NCBI GenBank assembly: GCA_963812415.1
Contig: CAWEVH010000002.1
Span: forward strand, 186,001-250,000
Source of the DNA: JACVRW01 sp963812415
GTDB taxonomy: Bacteria > Actinomycetota > Thermoleophilia > Solirubrobacterales > Thermoleophilaceae
DNA: 64,000 bases
Reading direction: 5' to 3'
Shown: piece by piece, positions 20,203 through 28,807 of the stretch
How the letters are laid out: each line of letters begins with the position of its first letter
Position numbering within the stretch: position 1 is the stretch's first letter
The notes under the pieces: generated by a model
What the model was told of the DNA's origin: nothing
The model's input: only the letters and a program-made list of their open reading frames with translations
Database searches by the model: none
Translations under genes and position numbers: made by a program

Positions 20203-22832
20203 CGCTCGCCGAGGCCGGCGCCCAGAAGGTGAAGCTCCCGGGCACGCCGCACGCATTCGCGGCGATCGACCACGTCGAGCTTGCGGTAGACGTGCTTCAG
20301 GTGGGTCTTGACGGTGTTCACGGAGACGTACATCTCCCCGGCGATCTCCGCGTTCGACATCATCGTCGGCAGATATCGAAGCACGGCCAGCTCCCGCTCG
20401 CTGAGCGGCTCCAGGAGCGGCAGGACTGAGCTGCGCGCGGCCGGCCCCGACCCCGCGCCGAGCGCCGTCAGCAGGCCGTCGGCGAACGCCCGGTGGGCGG
20501 TGCCGCGTGACACCAGCCGGCGCAGCAGCGAGCGCACCGGCGGCCCGTAGCGGAGCAGCACGTTCTCGTAGCCGCGCGGCTCGGCGAGGTCGAGCGTGCG
20601 CTCCATCGAGGCGAGCGCGCCGTCCTCGTCGCGGAGCGCGTCGCGCGCGATCGCGTCGAGAAGCCAGGCCTCGGTCCGCGCGAACGGCAGCAGCGACTCG
20701 CGGCCATCCTCGAGGAAGCTCGTCAGGGCCATGAGGGCGGCGGCGGGATCGCCTGCCGACAGCTCGAGGCGGGCGAGCCCGACGAGCGGATCCGGGCCGG
20801 CCTCGTCGCCGAGCTCGACCAGCCGCTTGCGCGACCGGCCCGGCTCCCCGAGGGCGAGCCAGAGGTCCGCCTCGATCAGCCCGGCCGACACGCCGAGGAA
20901 CGCCGGCAGCGGGCCGTTCGCGGTCGCCGCGTGCAGCACGTCCATCGCTCCCACCGGATCGCCGTCGACCGCCCGCAGCCGAGCCCGGAGGATGGCCACG
21001 GCCGCGGCCAGCAACGGGTCGCCCGACCGCGCGACGGTGGCGCTCGCCCGCCCGGCGGCCTCGCGGGCCTCGGGCAGCTCGTTGCGCCAGAGGTGGACGG
21101 TGGCGAGCGTCGAGTAGGCGATCGAGGCGTGGGCGACGCGCGTCCAGCCGCGCCGCTCGGCCAGCTGGATCGCCGTGCGGGCGCGCTTCCAGGCGCCGTC
21201 GAGCCGCCCGTCGCGCGCATCGACCGCGGCGGCGTAACACTCGGCCAGGAAGAGCACGAAGTCGTTGCCGCACTCGAGCGCGAGGCCGGCGGCCTGCTGG
21301 AGGTGCTGACCGGCCTCCTCGGTCCCGGCCGCCCAGAACTCGGCGATGCCGACGTTGGCGAGCGTGAGCGCACGCACCTCGACCGCGAGCGTGCGCTCCC
21401 AGGGCTCGTCGAGCACCTGACGCGCGGCGCTCAGTGCCCGGGCGAGGTCGCCCCGCAGGCGCGCGCGGTAGAGGTCCAGCGCCGTGGCCGCGACCGCGAA
21501 GCGCCGCGCACGCGGCGGCGAGAGCCCGGGCGCCAGCTCGGTGGCGCGCGCCAGCAGCTCGTCGGCGGCGCCGGCGTCGCCCGTCTCGAGCAGCATGCCG
21601 GCCTTGGCCAGCGCAAGTTCCGCCTCGGTGTCCACCACGGCGTCCGGGATGGAGCGGACCAGCTCGAGCAACGTCGCGCCATGACCGCGGACGACGAGCA
21701 CGAGCCAGCGTTCCCCCACGAGCTCGGCGGCGAGCGCCCAGTCGCGCGCGTCGATGGCGTGCCGAATCGCCGCGGTCGACGTCCCCCGCTCGGCGTGCCA
21801 GCGGCTGGCGAGCCTGTTGAGCTCCGGCAGCTCGTCCGGGATGCGCCGGCGGGCCTCGGCCCGCAGGACCTCCCGGAACAGCGGGTGGTAGCGGTACCAG
21901 CCGGCGCCGCCGGCGACCTCGGTCACGAAGCCGTCCTCGCCCGCGAGCTCGCGGAGCTCGTGGGCGCCGCCAAGGCGTCCGGTGAGCGCGTCGGCCAGCT
22001 CGCCGTTCACCTGTCGCACGATCGCCGTGCGCATGAGGAAGTCGAGCCGCCCGTCGGGCAGGCGCGCCACCACCTCGGCCATCAGGTAGTCGCTGACCGC
22101 CCGGTTGTTTCCCGCGAAGCTCGTGATGAACGCGTGCGGATCGGGCTCACGCTCGAGCGACAGCTCCGCCAGGCGCAGGCCGGTCGCCCAGCCCTCGGTG
22201 CGGCGCCACAGGAGCTCCAGGTCATCGCGCGCGAGGCCGAGGCCGCGCAGCAGCTCCTCCGCCTCCTCGAGATCGAAGCCGAGCTCGCCCGCCCGGATCT
22301 CCGCCATCGTCCCCGCCACCCGCAGGCGCTGAAGCCGCAGCGGCGGGTCGCTGCGGGTCGCGGCGATCAGGCGGAGGCCGGCCGGCGGGTTCTCGAGCAG
22401 GCGGTCGAGGTCGGCGAGCACCTCGCTCCCCGTCACGAGGTGCAGGTCGTCGAGCACCATGACGAGCGGCCGCTCCAGGCGGTTGAGCTCGTTGAGCGCG
22501 TGGACGAGGAACCCGTCGATGCGCTCGTGCGGCGGGACGGCGAGCGCCGCCAGCTCGGGACACGCTCCCCCAGCCGCCGCCACCGCGTGCGACCAGAACT
22601 GGCGCCGGTCGGCCTCCTCGGGACCGAGTGACAGCCAGGCGACCGGGCCCGGCGGCGTGCCGTGGGCCATCCATTCCGCGAGCAGCGCTGTCTTGCCCGA
22701 GCCCGCCGGCGCGGAGATCAGCGTGAACGGTCGCGTCGCCGCGCCGTCGAGGAGCTCCACGAGCCGTGGCCGGGCAACGATGCCGACCGACGGGACGGGC
22801 GCGGCGAGCTTGGTGGCCGGTACCGCCGCCAT
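20199..22832 (-). CDS. LAL-type (MalT-like) LuxR transcriptional regulator 1
   Basis: The 877-residue regulator has an N-terminal STAND-type ATPase with Walker A APAGSGKT at 41-48, a Walker B-like VMVLDDLHLV near 125, and the RSDPPL motif typical of MalT relatives. A long TPR-like helical region (about 340-780) follows. The C-terminal LuxR helix-turn-helix is at about 808-865 (LSERELAVLRYLPTMMSNAEIAGEMYVSVNTV). Such proteins bind inducers and ATP, oligomerise and activate transcription. Its gene overlaps the YihY gene by four bases and faces away from the small-protein/LAL2 unit. The ligand is unknown. Confidence 0.92.
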   Translation of the reverse strand: MAAVPATKLAAPVPSVGIVARPRLVELLDGAATRPFTLISAPAGSGKTALLAEWMAHGTPPGPVAWLSLGPEEADRRQFWSHAVAAAGGACPELAALAVPPHERIDGFLVHALNELNRLERPLVMVLDDLHLVTGSEVLADLDRLLENPPAGLRLIAATRSDPPLRLQRLRVAGTMAEIRAGELGFDLEEAEELLRGLGLARDDLELLWRRTEGWATGLRLAELSLEREPDPHAFITSFAGNNRAVSDYLMAEVVARLPDGRLDFLMRTAIVRQVNGELADALTGRLGGAHELRELAGEDGFVTEVAGGAGWYRYHPLFREVLRAEARRRIPDELPELNRLASRWHAERGTSTAAIRHAIDARDWALAAELVGERWLVLVVRGHGATLLELVRSIPDAVVDTEAELALAKAGMLLETGDAGAADELLARATELAPGLSPPRARRFAVAATALDLYRARLRGDLARALSAARQVLDEPWERTLAVEVRALTLANVGIAEFWAAGTEEAGQHLQQAAGLALECGNDFVLFLAECYAAAVDARDGRLDGAWKRARTAIQLAERRGWTRVAHASIAYSTLATVHLWRNELPEAREAAGRASATVARSGDPLLAAAVAILRARLRAVDGDPVGAMDVLHAATANGPLPAFLGVSAGLIEADLWLALGEPGRSRKRLVELGDEAGPDPLVGLARLELSAGDPAAALMALTSFLEDGRESLLPFARTEAWLLDAIARDALRDEDGALASMERTLDLAEPRGYENVLLRYGPPVRSLLRRLVSRGTAHRAFADGLLTALGAGSGPAARSSVLPLLEPLSERELAVLRYLPTMMSNAEIAGEMYVSVNTVKTHLKHVYRKLDVVDRRECVRRARELHLLGAGLGER

Positions 22833-22860
22833 CCGTGGTGCGGAGTCTACGGCCGCCGTG

Positions 22861-23250
22861 CTACGCCGCGCGAGAGCGCTGGCCGCCGTAGCTGGCCAGC
22901 CCGTAGATGATCAGGATGTCGATCGCGAAGATCGCGAGCGACCAGAGCGGATAGGCGGGGATCGAGAGCAGCGCGGCGATCGCGCTGAGGCTGGCGCCGA
23001 TGATCCCGATCCACTTGCCGAATCCGCCTCCGGACCAGATCGAGAAGGCGGCGAAGAGCTGGACCACGCCGATGATCGCGACGATCCAACCCCAGGTGCT
23101 GAGGTCGCTGATGATGAAGCGCTCGTCCTCGACGAAGAAGCTGGCCTTGTCGATCGCCGCGATCCCCCACACGAGGTTCAGCGTCCCCGCGATCAGGACC
23201 ATGATGCCGGCGAACGTCAGCCAGCCGGCACCGGTCGTGCTGTCGTCCAT
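22861..23250 (-). CDS. DUF7144-type four-span membrane protein
   Basis: The 129-residue protein has four hydrophobic helices (about residues 10-30, 53-73, 78-96, 100-120). It also carries motifs seen in small actinobacterial membrane proteins of the DUF7144 group: GIMVLIAGTLNLVWGIAAI and a following EDERFIISDLSTWGW. Function unknown. It is 28 bp upstream of the LAL1 gene on the same strand, so LAL1, YihY and DUF202 may be co-transcribed with it from the inverted-repeat region at 23.3 kb. Confidence 0.75.
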   Translation of the reverse strand: MDDSTTGAGWLTFAGIMVLIAGTLNLVWGIAAIDKASFFVEDERFIISDLSTWGWIVAIIGVVQLFAAFSIWSGGGFGKWIGIIGASLSAIAALLSIPAYPLWSLAIFAIDILIIYGLASYGGQRSRAA

Positions 23251-23316
23251 CAGAAGTCCTCCCTCTGGGCGGGTGGTGTTGACATGGACAGCGTCCGGCC
23301 CGGGCGGCGTCTTGTC

Positions 23317-23347
23317 ATCCCCTAGCCCGCGAAATCACCTAGGGGAT
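23317..23347. promoter_or_regulatory. 9-bp inverted repeat in a divergent promoter region
   Basis: ATCCCCTAG (23317-23325) and CTAGGGGAT (23339-23347) form a perfect inverted repeat with a 13-base spacer. The same stretch also carries TCACCT (23335-23340) facing AGGTGA (23358-23363). It lies in the 151-bp gap between the leftward DUF7144 gene and the rightward small-protein genes, so it is a likely operator. A role is inferred from position and symmetry only. Confidence 0.5.
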
Positions 23348-23401
23348 TCGACCCCGCAGGTGATGCGGGAGGGCGCGCGGACCGCGACCATCGCACGGCA
23401 C

Positions 23402-23602
23402 ATGCGCTACCTGCTCGTGGTCCACGGGAGACTCAGCCAGCGGTTCGCCGCCGGTCTCGAGGGAGTCACGGCCGAGACCCTCGGCGGATCGACCGCGCTG
23501 TCGGCCGAGGTCGGGAGCGCGGCCGAGCTCGACTCGCTGCTGGCGCGCCTTGGCGACCTCGGGCTCGAGCTCACGAGCCTGAGCCAGGTGGAGCCCCCGT
23601 GA
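23402..23602 (+). CDS. Small alpha/beta protein, paralogue 1 of 3
   Basis: The 66-residue protein (MRYLLVVHGRLSQRFAAGLEG, ending LELTSLSQVEPP) appears to follow a beta-alpha-beta-beta-alpha-beta plan, like a small ferredoxin-like or ACT-like domain. It shares pattern and length with the next gene and with the gene at 35.6 kb: a first strand ending in G-x-L/V, a central threonine or serine region, then L-x-x-L-L-x-R-L-x-x-L-G-L-E. It overlaps the next gene by four bases (GTGA), so the two are coupled. No enzyme motif is visible; a binding or regulatory partner role for the adjacent LAL protein is only a guess. Confidence 0.7.
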   Translation: MRYLLVVHGRLSQRFAAGLEGVTAETLGGSTALSAEVGSAAELDSLLARLGDLGLELTSLSQVEPP

Positions 23603-23802
23603 GATACGCGATCGTCGTGCGCGGCGCGGTCGACCCCCGCGACGTCGAGGGCCTCGCAGCGCTCGAGGTGCGGCTGCGCGACGCCCGCACCGAGCTCGTC
23701 GGCGAGATCGTGGACCAGTCCCAGCTCGTGGGAATCCTGTCGCGCCTCTCGCGGGCCGGCATCGAGGTGATAAGCGCCACGCCCGTCGGCGAGCCCGAGT
23801 AG
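23599..23802 (+). CDS. Small alpha/beta protein, paralogue 2 of 3
   Basis: The 67-residue protein starts with a GTG overlapping the previous stop and reads MRYAIVVRGAVDPRDVEGL. It ends with QLVGILSRLSRAGIEVISATPVGEPE. It matches paralogue 1 in length and in the final helix-strand unit (L-x-x-I/L-L-S/A-R-L-x-x-x-G-I/L-E). It lies 48 bp upstream of LAL regulator 2 on the same strand, so a three-gene unit is likely. Function unknown. Confidence 0.72.
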   Translation: MRYAIVVRGAVDPRDVEGLAALEVRLRDARTELVGEIVDQSQLVGILSRLSRAGIEVISATPVGEPE

Positions 23803-23850
23803 TATCGGTCCCGCGAGGGGGCGGGCTGCGGTCGGCCCGACAGACAACGC

Positions 23851-26121
23851 GTGAGCCCGAGCGACCCCCCAATCGAGCTGGTAGTGACGAAGCTCTGGCC
23901 CCCGGCTTCGCGGTCGGTGCACGTCGCGCGCGCCCGGCCGCTCGACCTGCTGCGGGCCGGCGAGGGGCGCACGCTCACGCTCGTGGACGCCCCGGCCGGG
24001 TCGGGCAAGACGACGGCCGTGGCCCAGTGGCTCGCCGCGGACGCCGACCGGCGACCCGGGTGCTGGTTCTCCGTCGACCGGAGCGACAACGATCCAACCC
24101 GCTTCTGGACCTACGTGATCATGGCGGTGCGCCAGGCGATCCCGGGCTTCGGCGACCAGCCGCTGTTGGCCCTGGGCGGATCGGTGGACGTGGGGACGTC
24201 GGTGCTGCCGGCGCTGATCAACGAGCTCGCCGCCTGGGGCCGCGGGCTCGCGCTCGTGATCGACGACTACCACCTGATCGCGAACCCGGCCATCCACTGG
24301 CAGCTCGAGCAGTTCCTCGAGCGGCTGCCGGAGCAGGTCCAGGTGGTGCTCTGCACGCGGGTGGACCCGCCGCTGCCGCTCAGTCGCTGGCGCGGGCGCG
24401 GGCAGCTCGCCGAGCTGCGCGCCGCCGAGCTGCGCTTCGAGGCGCCCGAGGCGGAGGAGCTGTTCGGCCGGATGGAGCTGGCACTTGCGAGCGAGGACGT
24501 GGCGCGGCTGCTCGAACGAACCGAGGGCTGGGCCGCCGGCCTGTCGCTCGCCGGCCTGTCGGTTGCGGGCAGGGAGGACCCGGCCGCGTTCGTGCGCGAC
24601 TTCGCAGGCACCGATCGCCACGTGGTCGACTACCTGGCGACGGAGGTGCTCGCGAGCCAGCCCCCCGACGCCCAGCGCTTCCTGGTCCGGTCCTCGGTGC
24701 TCAGTCGCCTCTCCGGCCCCCTGTGCGATGCCGTGCTCGAACGCCAGGGCTCAGCGCGCCTCCTGGCGGACCTCGAGCACTCGAACGCCTTCGTGATGCC
24801 GCTCGGCGAGACGCGCGAGTGGTATCGCCTTCACCACCTGTTCGCCGAGGTGCTCGCGAACGAGCTCCGCACCGAGGCGCCCGACCTGATCCCGGTGCTC
24901 CACCGGCGGGCGAGCCGCTGGTACGGGTCCGAGGGGATGACCTTCGAGGCGGTGGAGCACGCCGTGGAGGCGCGTGACCCGCGGCTCGTCGCCGACCTGC
25001 TGATGCCGGTTGTCTTCGACTACGTGTCGAGCGGCCAGTGCACGACCGTGCTTGCCTGGCTCGACCGCCTCGGCGAGGAGCTGGTGACGAGCGAGTCGCG
25101 GCTCTGCCTCAGCGGCGCGACGGCCAGCCTCGTGCTGGGCGAGGGCCCGGGCACGGCGCGCTGGCTCGACCTGGCCGAACGCCATCCCTACGACGGGCCG
25201 CTGCCCGGCGGCCCGGCGTCGATCGAGGCCGGCATCGCGGCGATCCGGGGCGTGACCACGAGCGGCCGCCTGTTCCACCATCTCGACGCCGCCCGCACCG
25301 CCGTCGAGCTCTCGCGCGAGGACACCTCGCCCTGGAGGCTGCTCGCCCACGGCGCGCTCGGCCTGGCGCTCTACTGGACCGGCGAGCCCGAGCAGGCGCG
25401 CCCCTGGATCGAGAACGCTGTGAGGGGGGCCGCGCCGCTGCTCACCTGCACGACGTATGGCCTGCTGGCGATGATCGCGGCGGACGCCGGGGACCCGGAG
25501 GCCGCCGAGCGTCTCGCCGGCGAGGGACGCAGGATCGCCGAACAGCACCATCTGGAGACGAGCCCGCCCTTCGGCCGCGTGCTGCTGGCGAGTGGCCGCG
25601 TCGCCTGGATGCGCGGAGCGCTGCCGGCGGCCGCGAGCTCGCTCGAGCAGGCGGTCGAGGTGCTTCGACTCGGCCCGTACCCCTACGAGACGACGGACGC
25701 GCTGCTCGCCCTGGCGCAGGTGCGCCACCAGGCGGGCGCGCACGACGCCGCCCGCGCGGCGCTGTTCGAAGCCCGCACGCGGCTCGGCGCCCTCCTGGAG
25801 CTCGGCACCCTGCGGATGCGCTGGGAGGAGGCCGAAAGGAGCCTCGCGCGACGGCCCGCGACGCCCGACGCCGTTCCCACTCTCGACGAGCTCAGCAGGC
25901 GCGAGCTCGAGGTGCTCCGCATGCTCCCCTCGGCGCTCTCCGAGGCCGGAATCGGCGAGGAGCTGTTCATCTCCTACCACACGGTGCACAGCCACATCCG
26001 GGCGATCTACCGCAAGCTCGGGACCAGCTCCAGAGCCCAGACGGTCGAGCGGGCACGGGCCACCGGCCTGCTGCCGAGCGCGCTGGTCCATGCGGAGGCG
26101 GGCTCGGGCGAGGCCGTCTAG
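23851..26121 (+). CDS. LAL-type (MalT-like) LuxR transcriptional regulator 2
   Basis: The 756-residue protein has the same plan as LAL1 but is shorter. Walker A APAGSGKT lies at 47-54, LALVIDDYHLI near 130-140 and the RVDPPLPLSRWRGRGQ motif after it, and helical repeats run to about residue 670. The C-terminal LuxR HTH follows (LSRRELEVLRMLPSALSEAGIGEELFISYHTVHSHIRAIYRKLG). The GTG at 23851 gives MSPSDPPIELVVTKL, the usual LAL start. It diverges from LAL1 in sequence, so the pair is old rather than a recent duplication. Together they flank the two small proteins and DUF7144. Confidence 0.92.
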   Translation: MSPSDPPIELVVTKLWPPASRSVHVARARPLDLLRAGEGRTLTLVDAPAGSGKTTAVAQWLAADADRRPGCWFSVDRSDNDPTRFWTYVIMAVRQAIPGFGDQPLLALGGSVDVGTSVLPALINELAAWGRGLALVIDDYHLIANPAIHWQLEQFLERLPEQVQVVLCTRVDPPLPLSRWRGRGQLAELRAAELRFEAPEAEELFGRMELALASEDVARLLERTEGWAAGLSLAGLSVAGREDPAAFVRDFAGTDRHVVDYLATEVLASQPPDAQRFLVRSSVLSRLSGPLCDAVLERQGSARLLADLEHSNAFVMPLGETREWYRLHHLFAEVLANELRTEAPDLIPVLHRRASRWYGSEGMTFEAVEHAVEARDPRLVADLLMPVVFDYVSSGQCTTVLAWLDRLGEELVTSESRLCLSGATASLVLGEGPGTARWLDLAERHPYDGPLPGGPASIEAGIAAIRGVTTSGRLFHHLDAARTAVELSREDTSPWRLLAHGALGLALYWTGEPEQARPWIENAVRGAAPLLTCTTYGLLAMIAADAGDPEAAERLAGEGRRIAEQHHLETSPPFGRVLLASGRVAWMRGALPAAASSLEQAVEVLRLGPYPYETTDALLALAQVRHQAGAHDAARAALFEARTRLGALLELGTLRMRWEEAERSLARRPATPDAVPTLDELSRRELEVLRMLPSALSEAGIGEELFISYHTVHSHIRAIYRKLGTSSRAQTVERARATGLLPSALVHAEAGSGEAV

Positions 26122-26213
26122 AGTCGCCCCCTGTCGCGTTTCATCGGGCGATCTGGGCCCGCGACCGGATCTGGGCTGGGTGAGGATGCGCCCGGCGGGC
26201 CCTCCCGGCCTAG

Positions 26214-26254
26214 CGTCCTGCCTTTGGTGGCCAGGAGCCACCAAACCCAGGACG
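26214..26254. terminator. Long two-part hairpin between convergent genes
   Basis: CGTCCTG (26214-26220) pairs with CAGGACG (26248-26254), and inside it TTTGGTGGC (26223-26231) pairs with GCCACCAAA (26237-26245) around a CAGGA loop. A CC/CC internal loop separates the two stems. There is no T-run on either side. Its place in the 241-bp gap between the convergent LAL2 and YihY genes suggests a bidirectional terminator. I see no gene in the rest of the gap. Confidence 0.6.
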
Positions 26255-26362
26255 GCTGGCTCAGCCGACCGGGAGCGCGCGGCCGCTGACCCCCACCCAG
26301 CCCCGGGCCCGCGGGACAACCGCCGCCGCGTGGAAACCCAACCAGAAGCGACGGGGCAGTCA

Positions 26363-27262
26363 TCAGTCCCGCGAGGGACGCACGAACAGGCCGCGGAGCG
26401 CGCGCAGGAGCGCGCTCCCGGGCGACTCCCCGTCGTCGCCGGCCTCGTCCGGGCGGCCCGCCGCGGCGGACACGTGCGCGCCCGTGATCACCGCGAGCGC
26501 GATCAGGTAGGCGGCGAACACCACCGCCAGCAGCGCGCCCATCGTGCCGTAGATCGCGTTCGCGCTCCCGAACAGCCTGAAGTAGGCGTCGGCGCCGAAC
26601 TGGACGAGCAGGATGCCCGCCACCGCCGCCAGGGCGCCCGGCCAGGCACGGCGGACCGTCGCGCCCGGCGACTCCGGCAGCACGCGGAAGAACATGAGGA
26701 GCACCGCGAAGACGAGAGCGAACGGGAGCAGTCCGGTGACCGTGAACTGCGCCACCGCGGCGAGCCAGGGCCGGTCGCCGATCGACGACTCGAGCTCTCC
26801 CGACAGCGCGAGCCCGGCGGCGCCGATCAGCACCGGCCCCGCGACGAGGGTCAGGCCGACGTCGAGGCCCTTGGCGGGGACGAGCGGGCGGGTCTCCCGC
26901 CGCCCCCAGGCGTCGTTCACCGCGTGGCGGATACCGCCGATCGCGCCGCTCGCCGCGTAGAGCAGCGCCACGATCCCGAGCCAGCCGAGCCCGCCCGCGC
27001 CCGCGGCCACGTCGTCGAGGATCGCCTCCACCTGGCGCCGCTCCGACGGGTCCGCGATCGGCAGCCAGTCCACGATGGCGTCGACGATCGGCTCGCGCAC
27101 GCTCTCGTCGTCGAGGAGGGTCGAGAAGCCCCACACCACCAGCAGCAGCAGCGCCGGGAACGACATCACGAGGTAGTAGGCGACCTGAGCGGCGTCGCGC
27201 GTGCCGGACGACTCCACCATCGAGCTCAGGCCGCGTCGGAGGAGCCGCGTGGCGGCGGCCAC
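26363..27262 (-). CDS. YihY/BrkB-family membrane protein 2
   Basis: The 299-residue protein has six membrane spans and the family motifs RDAAQVAYYLVMSFPALLLL, SGAIGGIRHAVNDAWG, and NAIYGTMGALLAVVFAAYLIALAVITGAHV. I place the start at the GTG at 27262 (VAAATRLLRRGLSSMVESS). The frame appears to continue into the HerA-like gene upstream, but this comes from indels there. The corrected HerA-like stop lies 10 bp upstream. The acidic, flexible C-terminus is usual. Function unknown; it is a paralogue of the gene at 19.4-20.2 kb. Confidence 0.85.
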   Translation of the reverse strand: MAAATRLLRRGLSSMVESSGTRDAAQVAYYLVMSFPALLLLVVWGFSTLLDDESVREPIVDAIVDWLPIADPSERRQVEAILDDVAAGAGGLGWLGIVALLYAASGAIGGIRHAVNDAWGRRETRPLVPAKGLDVGLTLVAGPVLIGAAGLALSGELESSIGDRPWLAAVAQFTVTGLLPFALVFAVLLMFFRVLPESPGATVRRAWPGALAAVAGILLVQFGADAYFRLFGSANAIYGTMGALLAVVFAAYLIALAVITGAHVSAAAGRPDEAGDDGESPGSALLRALRGLFVRPSRD

Positions 27263-27272
27263 GGGACGCGCC

Positions 27273-28727
27273 TCAGGCCCAGCCCGCCACGTCCGCCCCG
27301 CCCTCCTCGGTGATGCGGGCGCCGAAGCGGATCGAGGGCCGGGTGGGAGGCGACGACCTTGCCGGCCACGAGCGCCTCGCCCTGGCGGAAGGTCGTGGCC
27401 CGATCGATCAGTCCGGGCGGGCACGAACGAGAAGACGTCGGTCACGTGGCCGAGATCCGCCACGGAGTTCATCCGCATCAGGACGAGGTTGTCGCACTGC
27501 GAGAGCACGTTCTCGTGCACCTTCTGCGGGCGCTGGGTCACGACGATCAGGTAGAGCCCGAACTTGCGGCCCTCGCCGGCGATCCGGATCGCCTCCTCGG
27601 TGGCGAGCGCCGTGAGCGGATCGGCCGGCACGGCAGGGCAGACGTTGTGGGCCTCGTCGATCACGATCGCGATCGGCTCACGCTCCGCCCGCCGGCTCCA
27701 GAGGCGCTCGAGCAGGCTGCCGGCCACGAGCGCGCGCTCGGCGCTCGTCGCGAGCGAGCCGAGGTCGGCGACCAGGCAGCGGATGTCGCCGTTCCCGAGG
27801 TCGTCGAGCAGCGAGACGTCGTCCTGGCGCGACCAGATGCCGAACCGGTCCACGCCCAGGTTGGTGGCGCGGCGCATCAGCCGCCGGGCCTCCTCCCCTC
27901 CGCGCGCGAGGTCCTCGAAGCTCTCCGGCGTGGCCGTCTCGGCGATCGCCGCCAGCTCCGCGTACTCGTCGCGGTCGGCCACCGGGTCGAGCCGCAGGAG
28001 CGCCGCCTGGTGCGCCGCGCCGAGGTCGCGGAAGCGCAGGCCGAGTCGCGCCGCGCCCTCCACGCCGCTCCGCACGACGATCGGCCGAGCGCGCTCCGCG
28101 TAGCGCTCGGCCGCGGCGGCGTCCGCGTCGGCGCGCGGCTCGCCCAGGCGGACGTAGTCGGAGTTGGGGTCGAGCACCAGCAGCCGCAGGCTCGTCTCGG
28201 TCAGGAGCCGCTCGAGCAGCACGCCGAGCGAGTAGGTCTTGCCCGAGCCGGACTGACCGCAGAGGAACGTGTGGCGGCCGAAGCCGCTCGCGTCGAGCTC
28301 GAACGGAACACCCGGCGCGAGGGCCAGCTCGCCCACCCCAAGTCGTGCCCTCGGCGTGCCCGTGCGCTCGGCCCAGGCGCCCACCTCGTCGGGCGTCGCC
28401 GGGCGCACGTGCGCGTCGTGGAAGGGCCGCACGCCGGTGTCGAGCAGGGCGCCGTCGCCCCGGGCCGCGTGCACCAGGACCTGACCTCGGCCGCCGGGCA
28501 CGGAGAGCTCGCGCGCCTCCATCGCGAGCGACAGCACCTGACCGAGGTGGATCTTCCCGCCGGCGTCGACGGCCACGTAGCCCCCCGCCTCGAGCTCGAG
28601 GCCGTGCAGGGAGGCCTGGTACTCGAAGCGTCGCCCGTCGACGGAGGTCGCGAGCGGGAGCACCGCGGCCTCGAGCGCCGTCTCGCAGGCCCCGGTACTC
28701 CTCGATCGCGGCCAGGTGGTCGCTCAC
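27273..28727 (-). CDS. HerA/DUF87-like ATPase with three frameshifts
   Basis: The protein is a P-loop ATPase of the HerA/DUF87 group. Walker A is GQSGSGKT followed by YSLGVLLERLL, Walker B is IAIVIDEAHNVC, and there is an arginine-type region VVTQRPQKVHENVLSQCDNLVLMRMNS. I take GTG 28727 (VSDHLAAIEEYRGL) as the start, with GAGAGG upstream; a GTG at 28763 is possible. Skipping one extra base near 28690 joins EYRGL to ETALEAAVLPLATS. Two further extra bases, near 27421 and 27330, restore LIDRATTFRQGEALVAGK and FGARITEEGG, ending in TGA at 27275. Corrected length is about 483 residues. HerA-like ATPases translocate DNA; this one has no NurA partner nearby. Confidence 0.8.
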
Positions 28728-28763
28728 GCCCGCGATCCTCTCGCAGCCGAGGGTGACGCGCAC

Positions 28764-28780
28764 TCACCCGCCCGGGGTGA
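28764..28780. promoter_or_regulatory. Palindrome TCACCC-N5-GGGTGA, site 1
   Basis: TCACCC (28764-28769) and GGGTGA (28775-28780) are separated by GCCCG. The site lies 37 bp upstream of the HerA-like start and 28 bp upstream of the DUF2254 start, in their divergent promoter region. The same palindrome with the same spacing recurs at 32.6 and 35.8 kb. It is probably a dimeric regulator site. Confidence 0.6.
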
Positions 28781-28807
28781 TGCTCCCCGGCCGACCGTCC
28801 CGGCAGA

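Noticed and set aside
26363..28663. 766-residue HerA-YihY fusion protein
   Set aside because: Three single-base corrections separate it into two normal genes; see the HerA-like entry.
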